NCBI GenBank assembly: GCA_035498015.1
Contig: DATKAO010000196.1
Span: 1-45,686 of the forward strand
DNA length: 45,686 bases
Direction: 5' to 3'
Source: Myxococcota bacterium
GTDB lineage: Bacteria > Myxococcota_A > UBA9160 > SZUA-336
The translations under genes were made by a program, and so were the position numbers. Positions within the stretch are counted from its first letter, which is position 1. Each line of letters starts with the position of its first letter. The notes under the pieces are model-generated. The model worked only from the letters and a program-made list of their open reading frames with translations, was not told the origin of the DNA and searched no databases. Shown here piece after piece: positions 1 to 10,218 of this stretch.

Positions 1-457
1 AGTGCGGCTCCCGAAGCTCGCCGGCTCCATCGCGCACCGCGCGCCTGAACGCCGCGACGCGAGCATCGTTCGCGCGCATCCCGATCGCCCTCCCTTGTGG
101 CGACAGGAGCGCCCCTCGTACCACTTCGGCCTGCTCGTCGAACCGTGGAAAGACGGTGCGCGCGGCGGCGACGAGATCGGCTCTGCTCTCGGGATAAGGC
201 CCCTGTCCGATCGAGGCCTGGTGCGAGGTCCACCAGGCGTCGAAGAGCGCCTCGCGCGTGGGGAAGTGGCGGTAGATCGTGCGCTCGGTGACCCCCGCCT
301 CGGCGGCGATGCGCGCGAAGCCGAGCTCGCTGATGCCGACGTCCTTCAGGCACCGGCCGACCGCCTCGAGAATGAGGTCTCGGGTCGCTGCCTTCTGGCG
401 CTCGCGCAGCGACCGGCGCGGGCCCGGCCGCGCATCTGTCAGTCGTAGTGCCCTCAT
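1..457 (-). CDS. TetR/AcrR family transcriptional regulator (partial, C-terminus outside window)
   Basis: A dimeric DNA-binding repressor by family. Reading the minus strand from ATG at 457 gives at least 152 residues with no stop before the window edge. After a basic N-terminal extension (about 20 residues) comes a typical TetR N-terminal domain: a helix with EAVGRCLKDVGISELGFARI, then the helix-turn-helix AAEAGVTERTIYRHFPTREALF at about residues 50-72. The rest is helical ligand-domain sequence without recognisable specificity. The ligand and targets are unknown. A perfect 17-bp palindrome (457-473) overlaps the first base of the start codon and lies downstream of a TTGACA on the minus strand (489-494), so the gene is probably autorepressed. 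Family assignment is strong; function beyond that is not visible. Confidence 0.9.
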   Translation of the reverse strand, partial: MRALRLTDARPGPRRSLRERQKAATRDLILEAVGRCLKDVGISELGFARIAAEAGVTERTIYRHFPTREALFDAWWTSHQASIGQGPYPESRADLVAAARTVFPRFDEQAEVVRGALLSPQGRAIGMRANDARVAAFRRAVRDGAGELREPH

Positions 458-473
458 GTCAGTACTACTGACA
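457..473. promoter_or_regulatory. Palindromic operator TGTCAGTA-C-TACTGACA
   Basis: Perfect inverted repeat with 8-bp arms around a single central C at 465. It abuts and overlaps by one base the ATG of the TetR-family gene. A TTGACA hexamer on the minus strand (494 to 489) lies 17 bp from the position where a -10 would fall, inside the palindrome. The size and symmetry fit a TetR-type operator. Binding is inferred, not shown. Confidence 0.65.
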
Positions 474-555
474 CGAGAACGGATCGGTTGTCAAGCCGTG
501 TGCGCTCGATGACCGAGCACGGCCAATGACGGCCTCCGGAAGCGGGTACGCTCGC

Positions 556-908
556 TCATCCGCCCGCGCACGAGGAGCGTCGGGCAACGCAGGCGGCGCG
601 CGCCGAGGTTTCGCTGGCTGCGCGCGGCTTTGCGGACCTGAAGGTGCGGAACAGCCTGAACTGGACGTCGTCGAGATTCAGGAAGGGATACTTACTCTTG
701 AACTCGGCAAGGAGCTTCGGGAGCTCCCCGCGAGGCGTGTATTCGCGCCAGAGGATCGGGCCGCCCGAGCAGGCGAGATTGAAGTTCCCCACGTAGACGG
801 TCTCTCCGGCGCCGACCGTGCGACACTTCCTCTCCAGGCGCATGCGCTCGCGAAGAGACACAGCCCGAGACACACCATCGACAGGCCGAGTCGCGGGCTG
901 CGAATCAC
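556..908 (-). pseudogene. Small lipoprotein, reading frame disrupted
   Basis: Two minus-strand frames look like halves of one protein. The first, from GTG 908 (or ATG 878), encodes a lipoprotein-like signal: basic start, hydrophobic LGLSMVCLGLCLFASAC ending in Cys. The second, ending at the TGA at 556-558, encodes a plausible globular segment (LERKCRTVGAGETVYVGNFN, then a stretch rich in aromatic and Lys/Asp residues through about 640). The frames differ by one base and cross near 835-845, around a GGAGAGGAAG run. A one-base loss in the genome, or an assembly error, would explain this. Alternatively, a short cytoplasmic protein could start at ATG 843, but no Shine-Dalgarno precedes it. No family recognised. 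Confidence 0.45.
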
Positions 909-992
909 AGCACGTTGCCCTTTTTCAGCATCCGCGATCAGCGGCTATGGTTCTACACATCGAGCACCCCCCGACGGGAGAGGAGAAAAGCG

Positions 993-1412
993 ATGAATCG
1001 GCTAGTTGCGCTGGGTGGAGTGTTTGTCGTCGGAATCGTGTTGGGTGGCCTGTCGACCGAGTTGGTTCATGCGCAGGCTCCCCCTCAATACGAAACGAAG
1101 CAGGTTCTGCAGGCGGATCTGACCAATCTTCCCGGTCAAGAAATCGTCGTCTTTGCATCGACGTGGCAGCCGGGCTTCAGCCTGCCTCTGCACATGCATC
1201 CGGACGGCCATGAGATCACATACGTCGTCGAAGGAGAGCAGACCTTCGAGATCGAAGGCGTCGGGACAAAGGTCGTAAAGGCAGGCGAGGCGATCTACAC
1301 GCCGCCCAACACGCCGCACTTCGGTCGCAATGCCACGGACAAGATATCCAAGACCGTAGTGATCCGAGTCAAGGACAAGGCCAAGCCGATCATGGTCGAG
1401 ATCAAGAGGTAG
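993..1412 (+). CDS. Secreted cupin-domain protein
   Basis: A 139-residue exported single-domain cupin. ATG 993 is chosen because GGAGAGGAG precedes it and it begins a clean signal peptide (MNRLVALGGVFVVGIVLGG, cleavage after AQA near residue 29). The cupin_2 barrel shows motif 1 with the metal-binding pattern HMHPDGHEITYVVEGE and motif 2 with GEAIYTPPNTPHFGRN; the His and Glu residues would hold a divalent metal. Such proteins are small enzymes or sensors; the substrate is unknown. It diverges from the disrupted lipoprotein gene. A TATGGT at 946-951 could be its -10. Base composition is less GC-rich than the rest of the window. Confidence 0.85.
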   Translation: MNRLVALGGVFVVGIVLGGLSTELVHAQAPPQYETKQVLQADLTNLPGQEIVVFASTWQPGFSLPLHMHPDGHEITYVVEGEQTFEIEGVGTKVVKAGEAIYTPPNTPHFGRNATDKISKTVVIRVKDKAKPIMVEIKR

Positions 1413-1439
1413 CTCGCCGAGGTCAACGAGGAGTCGAAC

Positions 1440-1934
1440 TCACTCTCTCGCGCGATGTCCGGCCGCGGTGGCGCGGTTCGCGAGCGCGCGGGCGATCGCG
1501 TACGGCGTGGCGATCAGGGTCGGCCCGACCACGAGCGCTGCGCCTGGATAGGACGCTCCGAGGATCAGCCATTGGAAGACGGAGTCCATCAGGACTCCCA
1601 TCAGAACGAGATTCGAGACGCTCTGCAGGCCGCTTCGCAGGAGCTGTCGCCGAAGGCTTCGCTCGAAGAGGAGTGCCCGCAGATACGGTGGCTGACCGGT
1701 GCGCGCATCGACTCGGCCCGCTCGAATTCCGAGCAGCGTCGCGATCAGAGGCTGGAGCAGGAAGCGGAAGCGGCCCGGGCCGACCAGCCGTTTGGGAATG
1801 TCGCTCAGGAACTCGCGAGAGAACAGGTAGAGCTGCCCTCGATCGAGGGCGTCGCGCAGTGACTGCGGCACCGATATCGCGAGCACGAGCAGCGTGAGCC
1901 CCGCGAGAGCGAGCGTCAGCCGTCGACCTCTCAT
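1440..1934 (-). CDS. Small membrane protein of unknown function
   Basis: 164 residues from ATG 1934. The N-terminus (MRGRRLTLALAGLTLLVLAISV) is a signal anchor. Two more hydrophobic stretches occur near the C-terminus (LVLMGVLMDSVFQWLILGAS and GAALVVGPTLIATPYAIARA). Between them lies a basic soluble region containing RLVGPGRFRFLLQPLIATLLGIRAGR, followed by an Arg-rich segment. I do not recognise the family. It starts 32 bp after the stop of the glycoside hydrolase on the same strand and is probably cotranscribed with it. Its convergent neighbour, the cupin gene, ends only 27 bp away. Confidence 0.7.
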   Translation of the reverse strand: MRGRRLTLALAGLTLLVLAISVPQSLRDALDRGQLYLFSREFLSDIPKRLVGPGRFRFLLQPLIATLLGIRAGRVDARTGQPPYLRALLFERSLRRQLLRSGLQSVSNLVLMGVLMDSVFQWLILGASYPGAALVVGPTLIATPYAIARALANRATAAGHRARE

Positions 1935-1966
1935 CGCTGCGGGCGAGCCGGCCCGTCCATGCCGGC

Positions 1967-4696
<2,730 letters not shown>

Positions 4697-4859
4697 CGAT
4701 GTACTCCTCCTGATTTCCTCGGGTTCCGCAGCGGAGCGCACTGCCAGCCACGTGCCAGCCTGCGCCGGGCGCGCGGTCTCACCAGTGGGGAGCGTTGCCA
4801 CAGCCGGGCGTGGCTGAGGCGCGGAGTCATTCCCACCGAACGGGTCGGGATCGAACTCA

Positions 4860-4868
4860 TGATAGGAT
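4860..4868 (+). promoter_or_regulatory. Extended -10 promoter element (TGATAGGAT)
   Basis: TG-A-TAGGAT matches an extended -10 element and lies 35 bases upstream of the DUF2254 start codon, in the 207-bp divergent intergenic region. No good -35 is visible, which is tolerated by extended -10 promoters. Nothing else is recognised in 4697-4903. Confidence 0.45.
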
Positions 4869-4903
4869 CATCCGGGGAGGGCTGCCGCCGCAGTGAGTCG
4901 AGA

Positions 4904-6163
4904 ATGAGCTGGCTGCTGCGCTTTCGGCTGAGACGGTTCGTTCGCCGCTCGCTCTGGCTCACGCCGGTGCTGGCGCTCGGCCTGGTCTGCATGGTCGCGC
5001 CGCTTCTCCTCCGGCTCGACCGCGCCATGGGCTGGGAATGGTTCGGCTTCACGCCGGATGGGGCGCGCGCGGTCCTGAGTGCGTTCACGGCTTCGATGCT
5101 CACCCTGGTCGTGTTCGTCGTGTCTTCGTTGCTGATCATCGTGCAGCTGGCCAGCGCGCAGCTGACTCCGCGGATCATTGCCATGGTCTTCGTCGACCGG
5201 CGCCTCAAGTGGGTGCTCAGCATCTTTGCCTTTGCCTACGGTTACACCATTGCCGCGTCGGGGCGAATCGAAGCGACGGCGCCGCAGCTGCCGGTCGCGT
5301 TCGCCATCTTCTGCAACCTGGCCTGCATCGCGCTCTTCTTCTGGTACGCGCAGTGGCTGGGTTCCTCGATGCGGCCGATCGCGGTGCTCCAGGCCGTGGC
5401 CAGTGAGGGGCACGCCGTGGTGGAGAGCGTCTATCCCGATCCGTTCGAGCCCGACGAGAAGCGGCCCGGCTGGTCCCCGGCTCCAGAAGCCGACGTCGTG
5501 GTGGTCGATCAGACCGAGAAGTCCGGCGTCGTTCTCGCGTTCAGTCTCGGCGACCTGCTGGCGTTGGCGCAACGCGCCGACGCGGTGATCGAGCTCGTGC
5601 CGCAGGTCGGTGACTTCGTGGCCCGAGGAGATCCGCTGTTTCGCATACGCAGGGGCGCTCGCGCCATCGACGTCGCTGCGCTGCGCGCGTGCATCGCCAC
5701 CGGCCCCGAGCGCACGGTGGAGCAGGATCCGCGCTTCGCCTTTCGCATCATCGTGGACATCGCCAACAAGGCGCTGTCACCGGCCATCAACGATCCGACG
5801 ACCGCCGTCCTGGCACTGGATCAAATCCATCACTTGCTGCTGGAGGTCGGCAAGCGCCGGCTCGACGCGGGACAGACGCGAGATGCGCAGGGTCGGCTGC
5901 GCCTGTGCTACCGGACACCCGACTGGATCGACTTCGTCGGCCTGGCCGTCACCGAAATTCGCCACTTCGGGGCCAGCAGCATGCAGGTGGCCCGCCGACT
6001 GCAAGCCATGATCGACCACCTGTTGAAGGTGCTGCCCGAGGCCCGCAAGGCGGCCTTGCGAGACGAGCTCGCCTTGCTGCGCGGCTCGGTCCAGCGCGTG
6101 TTTCCCGACGAGCAGGACCGCGCTCTGGCTCAGGTCGGCGACTTGCAAGGCTTGGGCAGCTGA
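4904..6163 (+). CDS. DUF2254 family integral membrane protein
   Basis: 419 residues matching the DUF2254 pattern: an N-terminal membrane domain with four hydrophobic segments (about residues 20-40, 60-85, 105-125 and 135-155) and a large soluble C-terminal domain. Family-typical stretches include VVFVVSSLLIIVQLASAQLTPR after the second helix, DPRFAFRIIVDIANKALSPAINDPTTAV in the middle, and HFGASSMQVARR near the end. The role of the family is unknown; some members sit with ion-transport genes. ATG 4904 begins MSWLLRFRLRR, a basic inside-facing start; an in-frame start at 4858 would add 15 residues. The SD is weak. It stands alone, downstream of its own extended -10 element. Confidence 0.85.
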   Translation: MSWLLRFRLRRFVRRSLWLTPVLALGLVCMVAPLLLRLDRAMGWEWFGFTPDGARAVLSAFTASMLTLVVFVVSSLLIIVQLASAQLTPRIIAMVFVDRRLKWVLSIFAFAYGYTIAASGRIEATAPQLPVAFAIFCNLACIALFFWYAQWLGSSMRPIAVLQAVASEGHAVVESVYPDPFEPDEKRPGWSPAPEADVVVVDQTEKSGVVLAFSLGDLLALAQRADAVIELVPQVGDFVARGDPLFRIRRGARAIDVAALRACIATGPERTVEQDPRFAFRIIVDIANKALSPAINDPTTAVLALDQIHHLLLEVGKRRLDAGQTRDAQGRLRLCYRTPDWIDFVGLAVTEIRHFGASSMQVARRLQAMIDHLLKVLPEARKAALRDELALLRGSVQRVFPDEQDRALAQVGDLQGLGS

Positions 6164-6233
6164 GAGCCTGGCGCCACGCGCACTGACTCGTCGGCGCGTG
6201 CTAAGCTGCGCTCCTGAACGGAGGGAGTCAGTC

Positions 6234-6596
6234 ATGCGCATTTTCGCAATTGCAGCCGCACTCGGTCTGTCACTCGCCCTGGGCGCGAGCGCTCACGCGG
6301 ATACGGTGATGGCGACGCCGGTCTATCTGATCGCCGCGACCGGCACGACCTGTGCCGTCACCAACGTGGGCAAGAAGCCGGTCACGGTGACGATCCAGGT
6401 GATCAAGTACAGCGAGGCCGGCGACGTGCTGCAGCATTCCACGCAGCAGGTCGAGCCCAATGGGTCGACCGGCCAGGGCGCGAGCACTCCGGATCCCACG
6501 TACGTCTACTGCCGGGTCAGCGGCAAGTTCTCGAGGAGCAGCCTGCGCGTGGCGGGACTCGTAGGCGCGACCAGCACCACGATTCCGGGCTACTGA
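6234..6596 (+). CDS. Small secreted protein of unknown function
   Basis: 120 residues with a clear signal peptide (MRIFAIAAALGLSLALGASAHA, cleavage near residue 22), preceded by GGAGGGAG at good spacing. The mature part of about 98 residues contains two Cys that could pair (TGTTCAVTNVGKKPVTVTIQ and YVYCRVSGKFSRSSLRV). It reads as an immunoglobulin-like beta sandwich with the NVGKKPVTVTIQVIK pattern seen in small surface proteins. No named family recognised. TAAGCT at 6202-6207 may be its -10 element. It ends 6 bp from a convergent gene. Confidence 0.75.
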   Translation: MRIFAIAAALGLSLALGASAHADTVMATPVYLIAATGTTCAVTNVGKKPVTVTIQVIKYSEAGDVLQHSTQQVEPNGSTGQGASTPDPTYVYCRVSGKFSRSSLRVAGLVGATSTTIPGY

Positions 6597-6602
6597 CGGG
6601 AG

Positions 6603-7149
6603 TCACCAGCCGCCGGTCCGCAGCCATTCTTCGACCATGGGGATCCGGTCCCAGCCCCAGAAGGGCTCGCCGTCCACCACGAAGAACGGCGAGCCGAAGA
6701 TCCCGCGCGCGACCGCGGCCTCACTCAGCGCGCGTGCGCGGTCCTTGATCACCGGCGCTTCCATGCCGGCCCGCACGAGAGTCACGTCGAGACCCAGCTC
6801 GCCGGCGAGCGCCGCCACGGCTTCCGCGTCGCTCGTGTCCAGCCGCCCGGAGTAGTAGCGGCGGAAGGTCTCGCGCGCGAAGGCCGTCTCGACGCCGGGT
6901 CGAGTCGTCTCGAGAAAGTAGAAGGCGCGCGTGGCGGGCAGGGCGACCTTCGGATGGTCCGCGGGTGGCTGGAAGGGCACCTGCAGGCGCCGCGCCGCCC
7001 GGGCCCAGTAAGGCCGTGCCCGACATGTAGGGGCGCCAGAGGATGGCGCGGCCGACGCGCGCGCCCAGCGCATCGACCTCCTGCGCGGCGAGATAGGCGT
7101 AGCCCGAGGAGAAGTCGAACCCGAATTCGATCGGCGCGCCGGCGGTCAT
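6603..7149 (-). pseudogene. 2-hydroxychromene-2-carboxylate isomerase-like (DsbA/kappa-GST fold), broken by an internal deletion and frameshift
   Basis: The intact family is a glutathione-dependent thioredoxin-fold isomerase used in aromatic degradation. From ATG 7149 one frame gives the N-terminal strand and helix (MTAGAPIEFGFDFSSGYAYL and RAILWRPYMSGTALL). The matching C-terminal part lies in another frame (WARAARRLQVPFQPPADHP, then ARGIFGSPFFVVDGEPFWGW with the cis-Pro region), ending at TGA 6603. The span of 547 bp is not a multiple of three. Compared with the family, about 20-25 residues normally found between the WRP-motif strand and the ARR helix are missing at about 7000-7030, so a deletion of 3n+2 bases fits. 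It could be an assembly error. It lies 8 bp behind the SDR gene, so the two formed an operon. Confidence 0.6.
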
Positions 7150-7157
7150 GGCGAGCG

Positions 7158-7895
7158 CTACACGAGCGTCATGCCGCCGTCGACGATCAGGACCTGGCCG
7201 GTCGAGTAACTCGCGCGCATGAGGTGCAGGTAGGCCTCGGCCACTTCGTCCGGTGCGCCGGCGCGCGGCAGGGGCAGGCGCGCAGTCATGCGGCGGAGCT
7301 GCTCTTCGCGGCGCTCTTCGGGGATGCTGTTCCACACCTCGGTGAGCACGAGGCCCGGGCACACGGCATTCACGCGCACCGGGGCAAGGTCGACCGCGAG
7401 CGCACGAGTCAGGTGCTCGATGGCCCCCGCCATCGCCGTGTTGAGCGCCGCGCCCTTGCGCGGGCGGTGAGCGACCACGCCGTTGGTGAGGGTGATCGAG
7501 CCATCGGGCGAGATGCGGCCCTGCGCGTGCTTGATGGCCGCGAGCGCGCCCCAGAAGCGGACGGCGAACACCGCGGTGGCGCCGCTGAAATCCAGCTCGG
7601 CGACGGGCGTGCCGCTGCGCAGCGCGGGCCAGTCTCCGGCGGTGAACACCAGGTGATCGAAGGGGCCGAGATTGGCGAAGAAGGCGGCGACGCTGGCTTC
7701 ATTCTTCACGTCGACTGCGGATCCGGACGCGCCGGCGCCCAGACGCTTCACTGCGTCCTCGACGTGGGCCGCGTGGCTCGACCCGACGACGACCTGCGCC
7801 CCCTCGCGGATGGCACGGTCCGCCACGGCAAAGCCGATGCCGGAGCTGCCGCCGATCACGACGACGCGCTTTTCCTCGAGCGTGGCAAGCGGCAT
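7158..7895 (-). CDS. Atypical short-chain dehydrogenase/reductase lacking the catalytic Tyr-Lys pair
   Basis: 245 residues of Rossmann-fold SDR. ATG 7895 follows AGGAGGTG at ideal spacing. The NAD(P)-binding motif is VVVIGGSSGIGFAVA (residues 11-25), with Asp62 (AVDV) for adenine binding and the usual C-terminal IVDGG. Where classical SDRs have YxxxK this protein has N152-T-A-M-A156, and the Ser-bearing strand reads SITLTNGVV. The catalytic Ser-Tyr-Lys triad is therefore not conserved, while the following helix (EHLTRALAVDLAPVRVNAV) aligns well. Such divergent SDRs exist; whether they are active enzymes is unclear. It is cotranscribed with the broken isomerase gene and diverges from the LLM oxidoreductase across 79 bp. 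Confidence 0.85.
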   Translation of the reverse strand: MPLATLEEKRVVVIGGSSGIGFAVADRAIREGAQVVVGSSHAAHVEDAVKRLGAGASGSAVDVKNEASVAAFFANLGPFDHLVFTAGDWPALRSGTPVAELDFSGATAVFAVRFWGALAAIKHAQGRISPDGSITLTNGVVAHRPRKGAALNTAMAGAIEHLTRALAVDLAPVRVNAVCPGLVLTEVWNSIPEERREEQLRRMTARLPLPRAGAPDEVAEAYLHLMRASYSTGQVLIVDGGMTLV

Positions 7896-7974
7896 GACGA
7901 CACCTCCTGTGGGCTGCGAGAGCATGGCACACGGCGCTTCCGGTTCGGGCATTCTGTGCCCAGGAGGACCCCAG

Positions 7975-8958
7975 ATGAAGCTCGCGCTCTACCTGCCCAA
8001 CCTTCGCGACCGGATCACCGTCAGCGAGATCGTCGATCTCTCGCACGAGGCAGAGGCGCTGGGCTTCGACTCGGTGTGGTCACTCGACCGGATCGTGGTG
8101 CCCGAGGCCTCGGACCGCGCGGCGCTGGAGAAGCCGTTCGGCTTCATCCAGGAGTTTCCGCGCGCGCTGCCGGTGCCGGCGCGCGGGGCCTTCCTGCACG
8201 GCATGCCACTCATTCCGTATCTCGCCGCGATCACCAAGCGCGTGCGCCTGGGCGTGAGCATCATCGTCACGCCGTACCGCGCGCCGGGCGTCCTGGCTGC
8301 CGAGCTCGCGACCTGGGATCACCTGTGCAACGGGCGACTCAACGTGGCCGTGGGCTCGGGCTGGATGCCCGAGGAGTTCGCCGCGGCCAGCGCCGCGCAC
8401 GTGTACGAGAAGCGCAACAAGCACGTGCGCGAGACCATCGAGGTCATGCAGGGCGTGTGGACCCACGAGCTGTTCGAGTATCACGGTGAGTTCGCCGACT
8501 TCCCGCTCTGCGGCTTCGGCGCGAAGCCGTTGCAGAAGCCGCGCCCGCCCATGTTCGTGGGCGGTCTGGCCAAGCCCGAGCTCGCGGCGAAGCGCGTGGC
8601 GAAATACGGCCTCGAGGGCTGGATCGGCATCATGGACACGCCCGGCGTGATCGCCGAGTGGCGCAAGGCGATCGAGAGCGAGCTCTCCAAGCTCGGACAC
8701 GCGCGCAAGATCGACGAGCTCGAGATCATGAGCATGCTGCCGTTCGAGATCACGCGCGAGAAGACCGACCAGACCGACCGCGGCAAGGCGACGCCGACGC
8801 TCGTCGGCACCGCGCAGCAGCTCACCGACAACCTGAAGCGCTACCGCGACGCGGGACTCACCATGCCGCTGCTCTGGCCGCCGTTCAGCGGTACCCCGAC
8901 CGCGAAGACCATCGGTGACATGCGGCGGCTGGTCGAGGAGATCCTGCCCAAGGTCTGA
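7975..8958 (+). CDS. LLM-class (luciferase-like) oxidoreductase, probably F420-dependent
   Basis: 327 residues forming a luciferase-like TIM barrel. The start is MKLALYLPNLRDRITVSEIV, followed by GFDSVWSLDRIVVPE, KRVRLGVSIIVTPYRAPGVLA, and the hallmark GRLNVAVGSGWMPEEFAA around residues 120-140. These match the TIGR03619-type F420-dependent group, abundant in Actinobacteria and several uncultured lineages; FMN use is the alternative. The substrate is unknown. ATG 7975 follows AGGAGG (7961-7966). It is divergent from the SDR gene, suggesting a shared redox catabolic theme. A pair of overlapping palindromes follows the stop. Confidence 0.88.
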   Translation: MKLALYLPNLRDRITVSEIVDLSHEAEALGFDSVWSLDRIVVPEASDRAALEKPFGFIQEFPRALPVPARGAFLHGMPLIPYLAAITKRVRLGVSIIVTPYRAPGVLAAELATWDHLCNGRLNVAVGSGWMPEEFAAASAAHVYEKRNKHVRETIEVMQGVWTHELFEYHGEFADFPLCGFGAKPLQKPRPPMFVGGLAKPELAAKRVAKYGLEGWIGIMDTPGVIAEWRKAIESELSKLGHARKIDELEIMSMLPFEITREKTDQTDRGKATPTLVGTAQQLTDNLKRYRDAGLTMPLLWPPFSGTPTAKTIGDMRRLVEEILPKV

Positions 8959-8972
8959 CGAGGCTCGTGACC

Positions 8973-8993
8973 GAAGTCTGACTTCTGCAGAAG
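8973..8993. promoter_or_regulatory. Two overlapping palindromes in an intergenic spacer
   Basis: GAAGTC-T-GACTTC (8973-8985) and the perfect 12-mer CTTCTGCAGAAG (8982-8993) share bases, so RNA from this region could form either of two exclusive hairpins. They lie 15-35 bases after the LLM gene stop and 52 bases before the next start. There is no T-tract, so a standard terminator is not supported; an operator is possible. Confidence 0.35.
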
Positions 8994-9031
8994 GTGATGC
9001 GCGTTTAATCGTCGCCGGTCCGCGCGGTCCG

Positions 9032-9037
9032 TAAGAT
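9032..9037 (+). promoter_or_regulatory. -10-like element TAAGAT, leaderless start proposed
   Basis: TAAGAT ends 7 bases before the ATG at 9045 and no Shine-Dalgarno sequence is present. A transcript from this element would begin at or next to the start codon. Confidence 0.4.
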
Positions 9038-9044
9038 CGCGCGC

Positions 9045-10217
9045 ATGAGACACACGAAGATCCTCGGCATCGCGCTGGCGCTGTGCATGGCCCAGGCCCT
9101 TCCCGCCCGAGCCGCGCAAGTCAGCTTCCAGCTCTTCGGCAAGGTCACCAAAGTCACGGGCACGGCGCTCTCGGGTCTCGCCGCGCTCGGCGTGAAGAAG
9201 AACGCGCCGGTCACGATCGAGTGGACCGAGGAGCTCACGACGCCCGTCCACGACACGAATCCCGCGATTCACAGCACGAGCTACTGGGCCACCACGCCCG
9301 ACAACGGGATCACCGCCTTCACGATCCAGATCGGAAGCTGGACCGCCACGGCCGCGAACGCGCCCGATCCGAATGCGATCACGGTGAACGTGATCAGCGT
9401 GGTCGACGGCTTCGAGGGCGGCTCGCAAGATACGCTGGACCTGTCCCACACGTCGACCGACACGGGAGACCTGATCAGCGACGGCGGCTCGCTCGGGTCG
9501 GAGATCGTGGTCAACCTGCTCGCCAAGCTCGGCGGCGGCAGCACGAGCCAGGCGCTGGGCGACCAGACGCCGAGTCAGTACCCGGACAGCTCGGGCTTCG
9601 TGAGTGGCTCGGGCGGCGAGGTCGACTTCACCATCCCCGGCCCCGACCCCACCGTGAAGTGCCGCGCGGCGCAGATCGCGAGCGCGGGCACGCTGTGCAA
9701 GAGCGCGCTGGGCTGCCTCGCGAGCCACGCGAAGGCGCCGGACAAGGATCCGATGAGCGTGAAGGTCGAGGCCTGCCTGGACAAGGCGCGCCAGAAGTTC
9801 ATCACGGCCTTCGACAAGGAGACGTCGTCGGCGCTGAGTCACGGGCTGAGCTGCGGGACCGCCGAGGACGGCGCAACCTTCGAAGCCCACTTCGAGGTCG
9901 CCGCACTGGCGACCAAGAATCTCATCGATTCGGTCCAGCCTCAGGATCCGCCGGTCATCGCGCCCTTGTTCTCGGGCGCGGGCACGATGTGCAGCACGGG
10001 CGCCAAGGCCGAGTCCAAGAACGTGCAGAAGCCCTCCTCGAAGGTCGTGCTGTTGCGCGAGAACGCGCGCATCAAGCTCGGCAACGCCGCGAGCCAGCTC
10101 GTCGCGAAGGCCGAGAGCAAGGGAGTCACGTTCGATCCGGCGCCCGACGTTCCCGGAATCGTGTCGTCGGTCGACGCGCTGATCGACGACATCGTCGCGG
10201 AGGTCGACGGCGACTGA
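9045..10217 (+). CDS. Secreted six-cysteine protein, paralogue of the 12923-14086 gene
   Basis: 390 residues with a signal peptide (MRHTKILGIALALCMAQALP, cleavage after ARA near residue 23). The N-terminal domain (about 25-195) is Thr/Ser-rich beta sequence with the segment TIQIGSWTA. The C-terminal domain (about 200-385) is helical and carries Cys at 206, 218, 224, 244, 270 and 316, followed by FDPAPDVPGIVSSVDALIDD. The paralogue on the opposite strand has six Cys with exactly the same spacings. No named family is recognised; a disulfide-bonded secreted or periplasmic protein is likely. It has its own leaderless-type promoter and ends 1 bp from the convergent amidohydrolase gene. Confidence 0.85.
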   Translation: MRHTKILGIALALCMAQALPARAAQVSFQLFGKVTKVTGTALSGLAALGVKKNAPVTIEWTEELTTPVHDTNPAIHSTSYWATTPDNGITAFTIQIGSWTATAANAPDPNAITVNVISVVDGFEGGSQDTLDLSHTSTDTGDLISDGGSLGSEIVVNLLAKLGGGSTSQALGDQTPSQYPDSSGFVSGSGGEVDFTIPGPDPTVKCRAAQIASAGTLCKSALGCLASHAKAPDKDPMSVKVEACLDKARQKFITAFDKETSSALSHGLSCGTAEDGATFEAHFEVAALATKNLIDSVQPQDPPVIAPLFSGAGTMCSTGAKAESKNVQKPSSKVVLLRENARIKLGNAASQLVAKAESKGVTFDPAPDVPGIVSSVDALIDDIVAEVDGD

Positions 10218-10218
10218 G

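Noticed and set aside
1-1450. Recent horizontal island suggested by lower GC
   Set aside because: The shift is mild and no integrase, tRNA, transposon end or direct repeat was seen.
4697-4801. N-terminal extension of the glycoside hydrolase to an upstream start at 4801
   Set aside because: GTG 4696 has an AGGAGGAG ribosome site at good spacing, and the extension has no family similarity.
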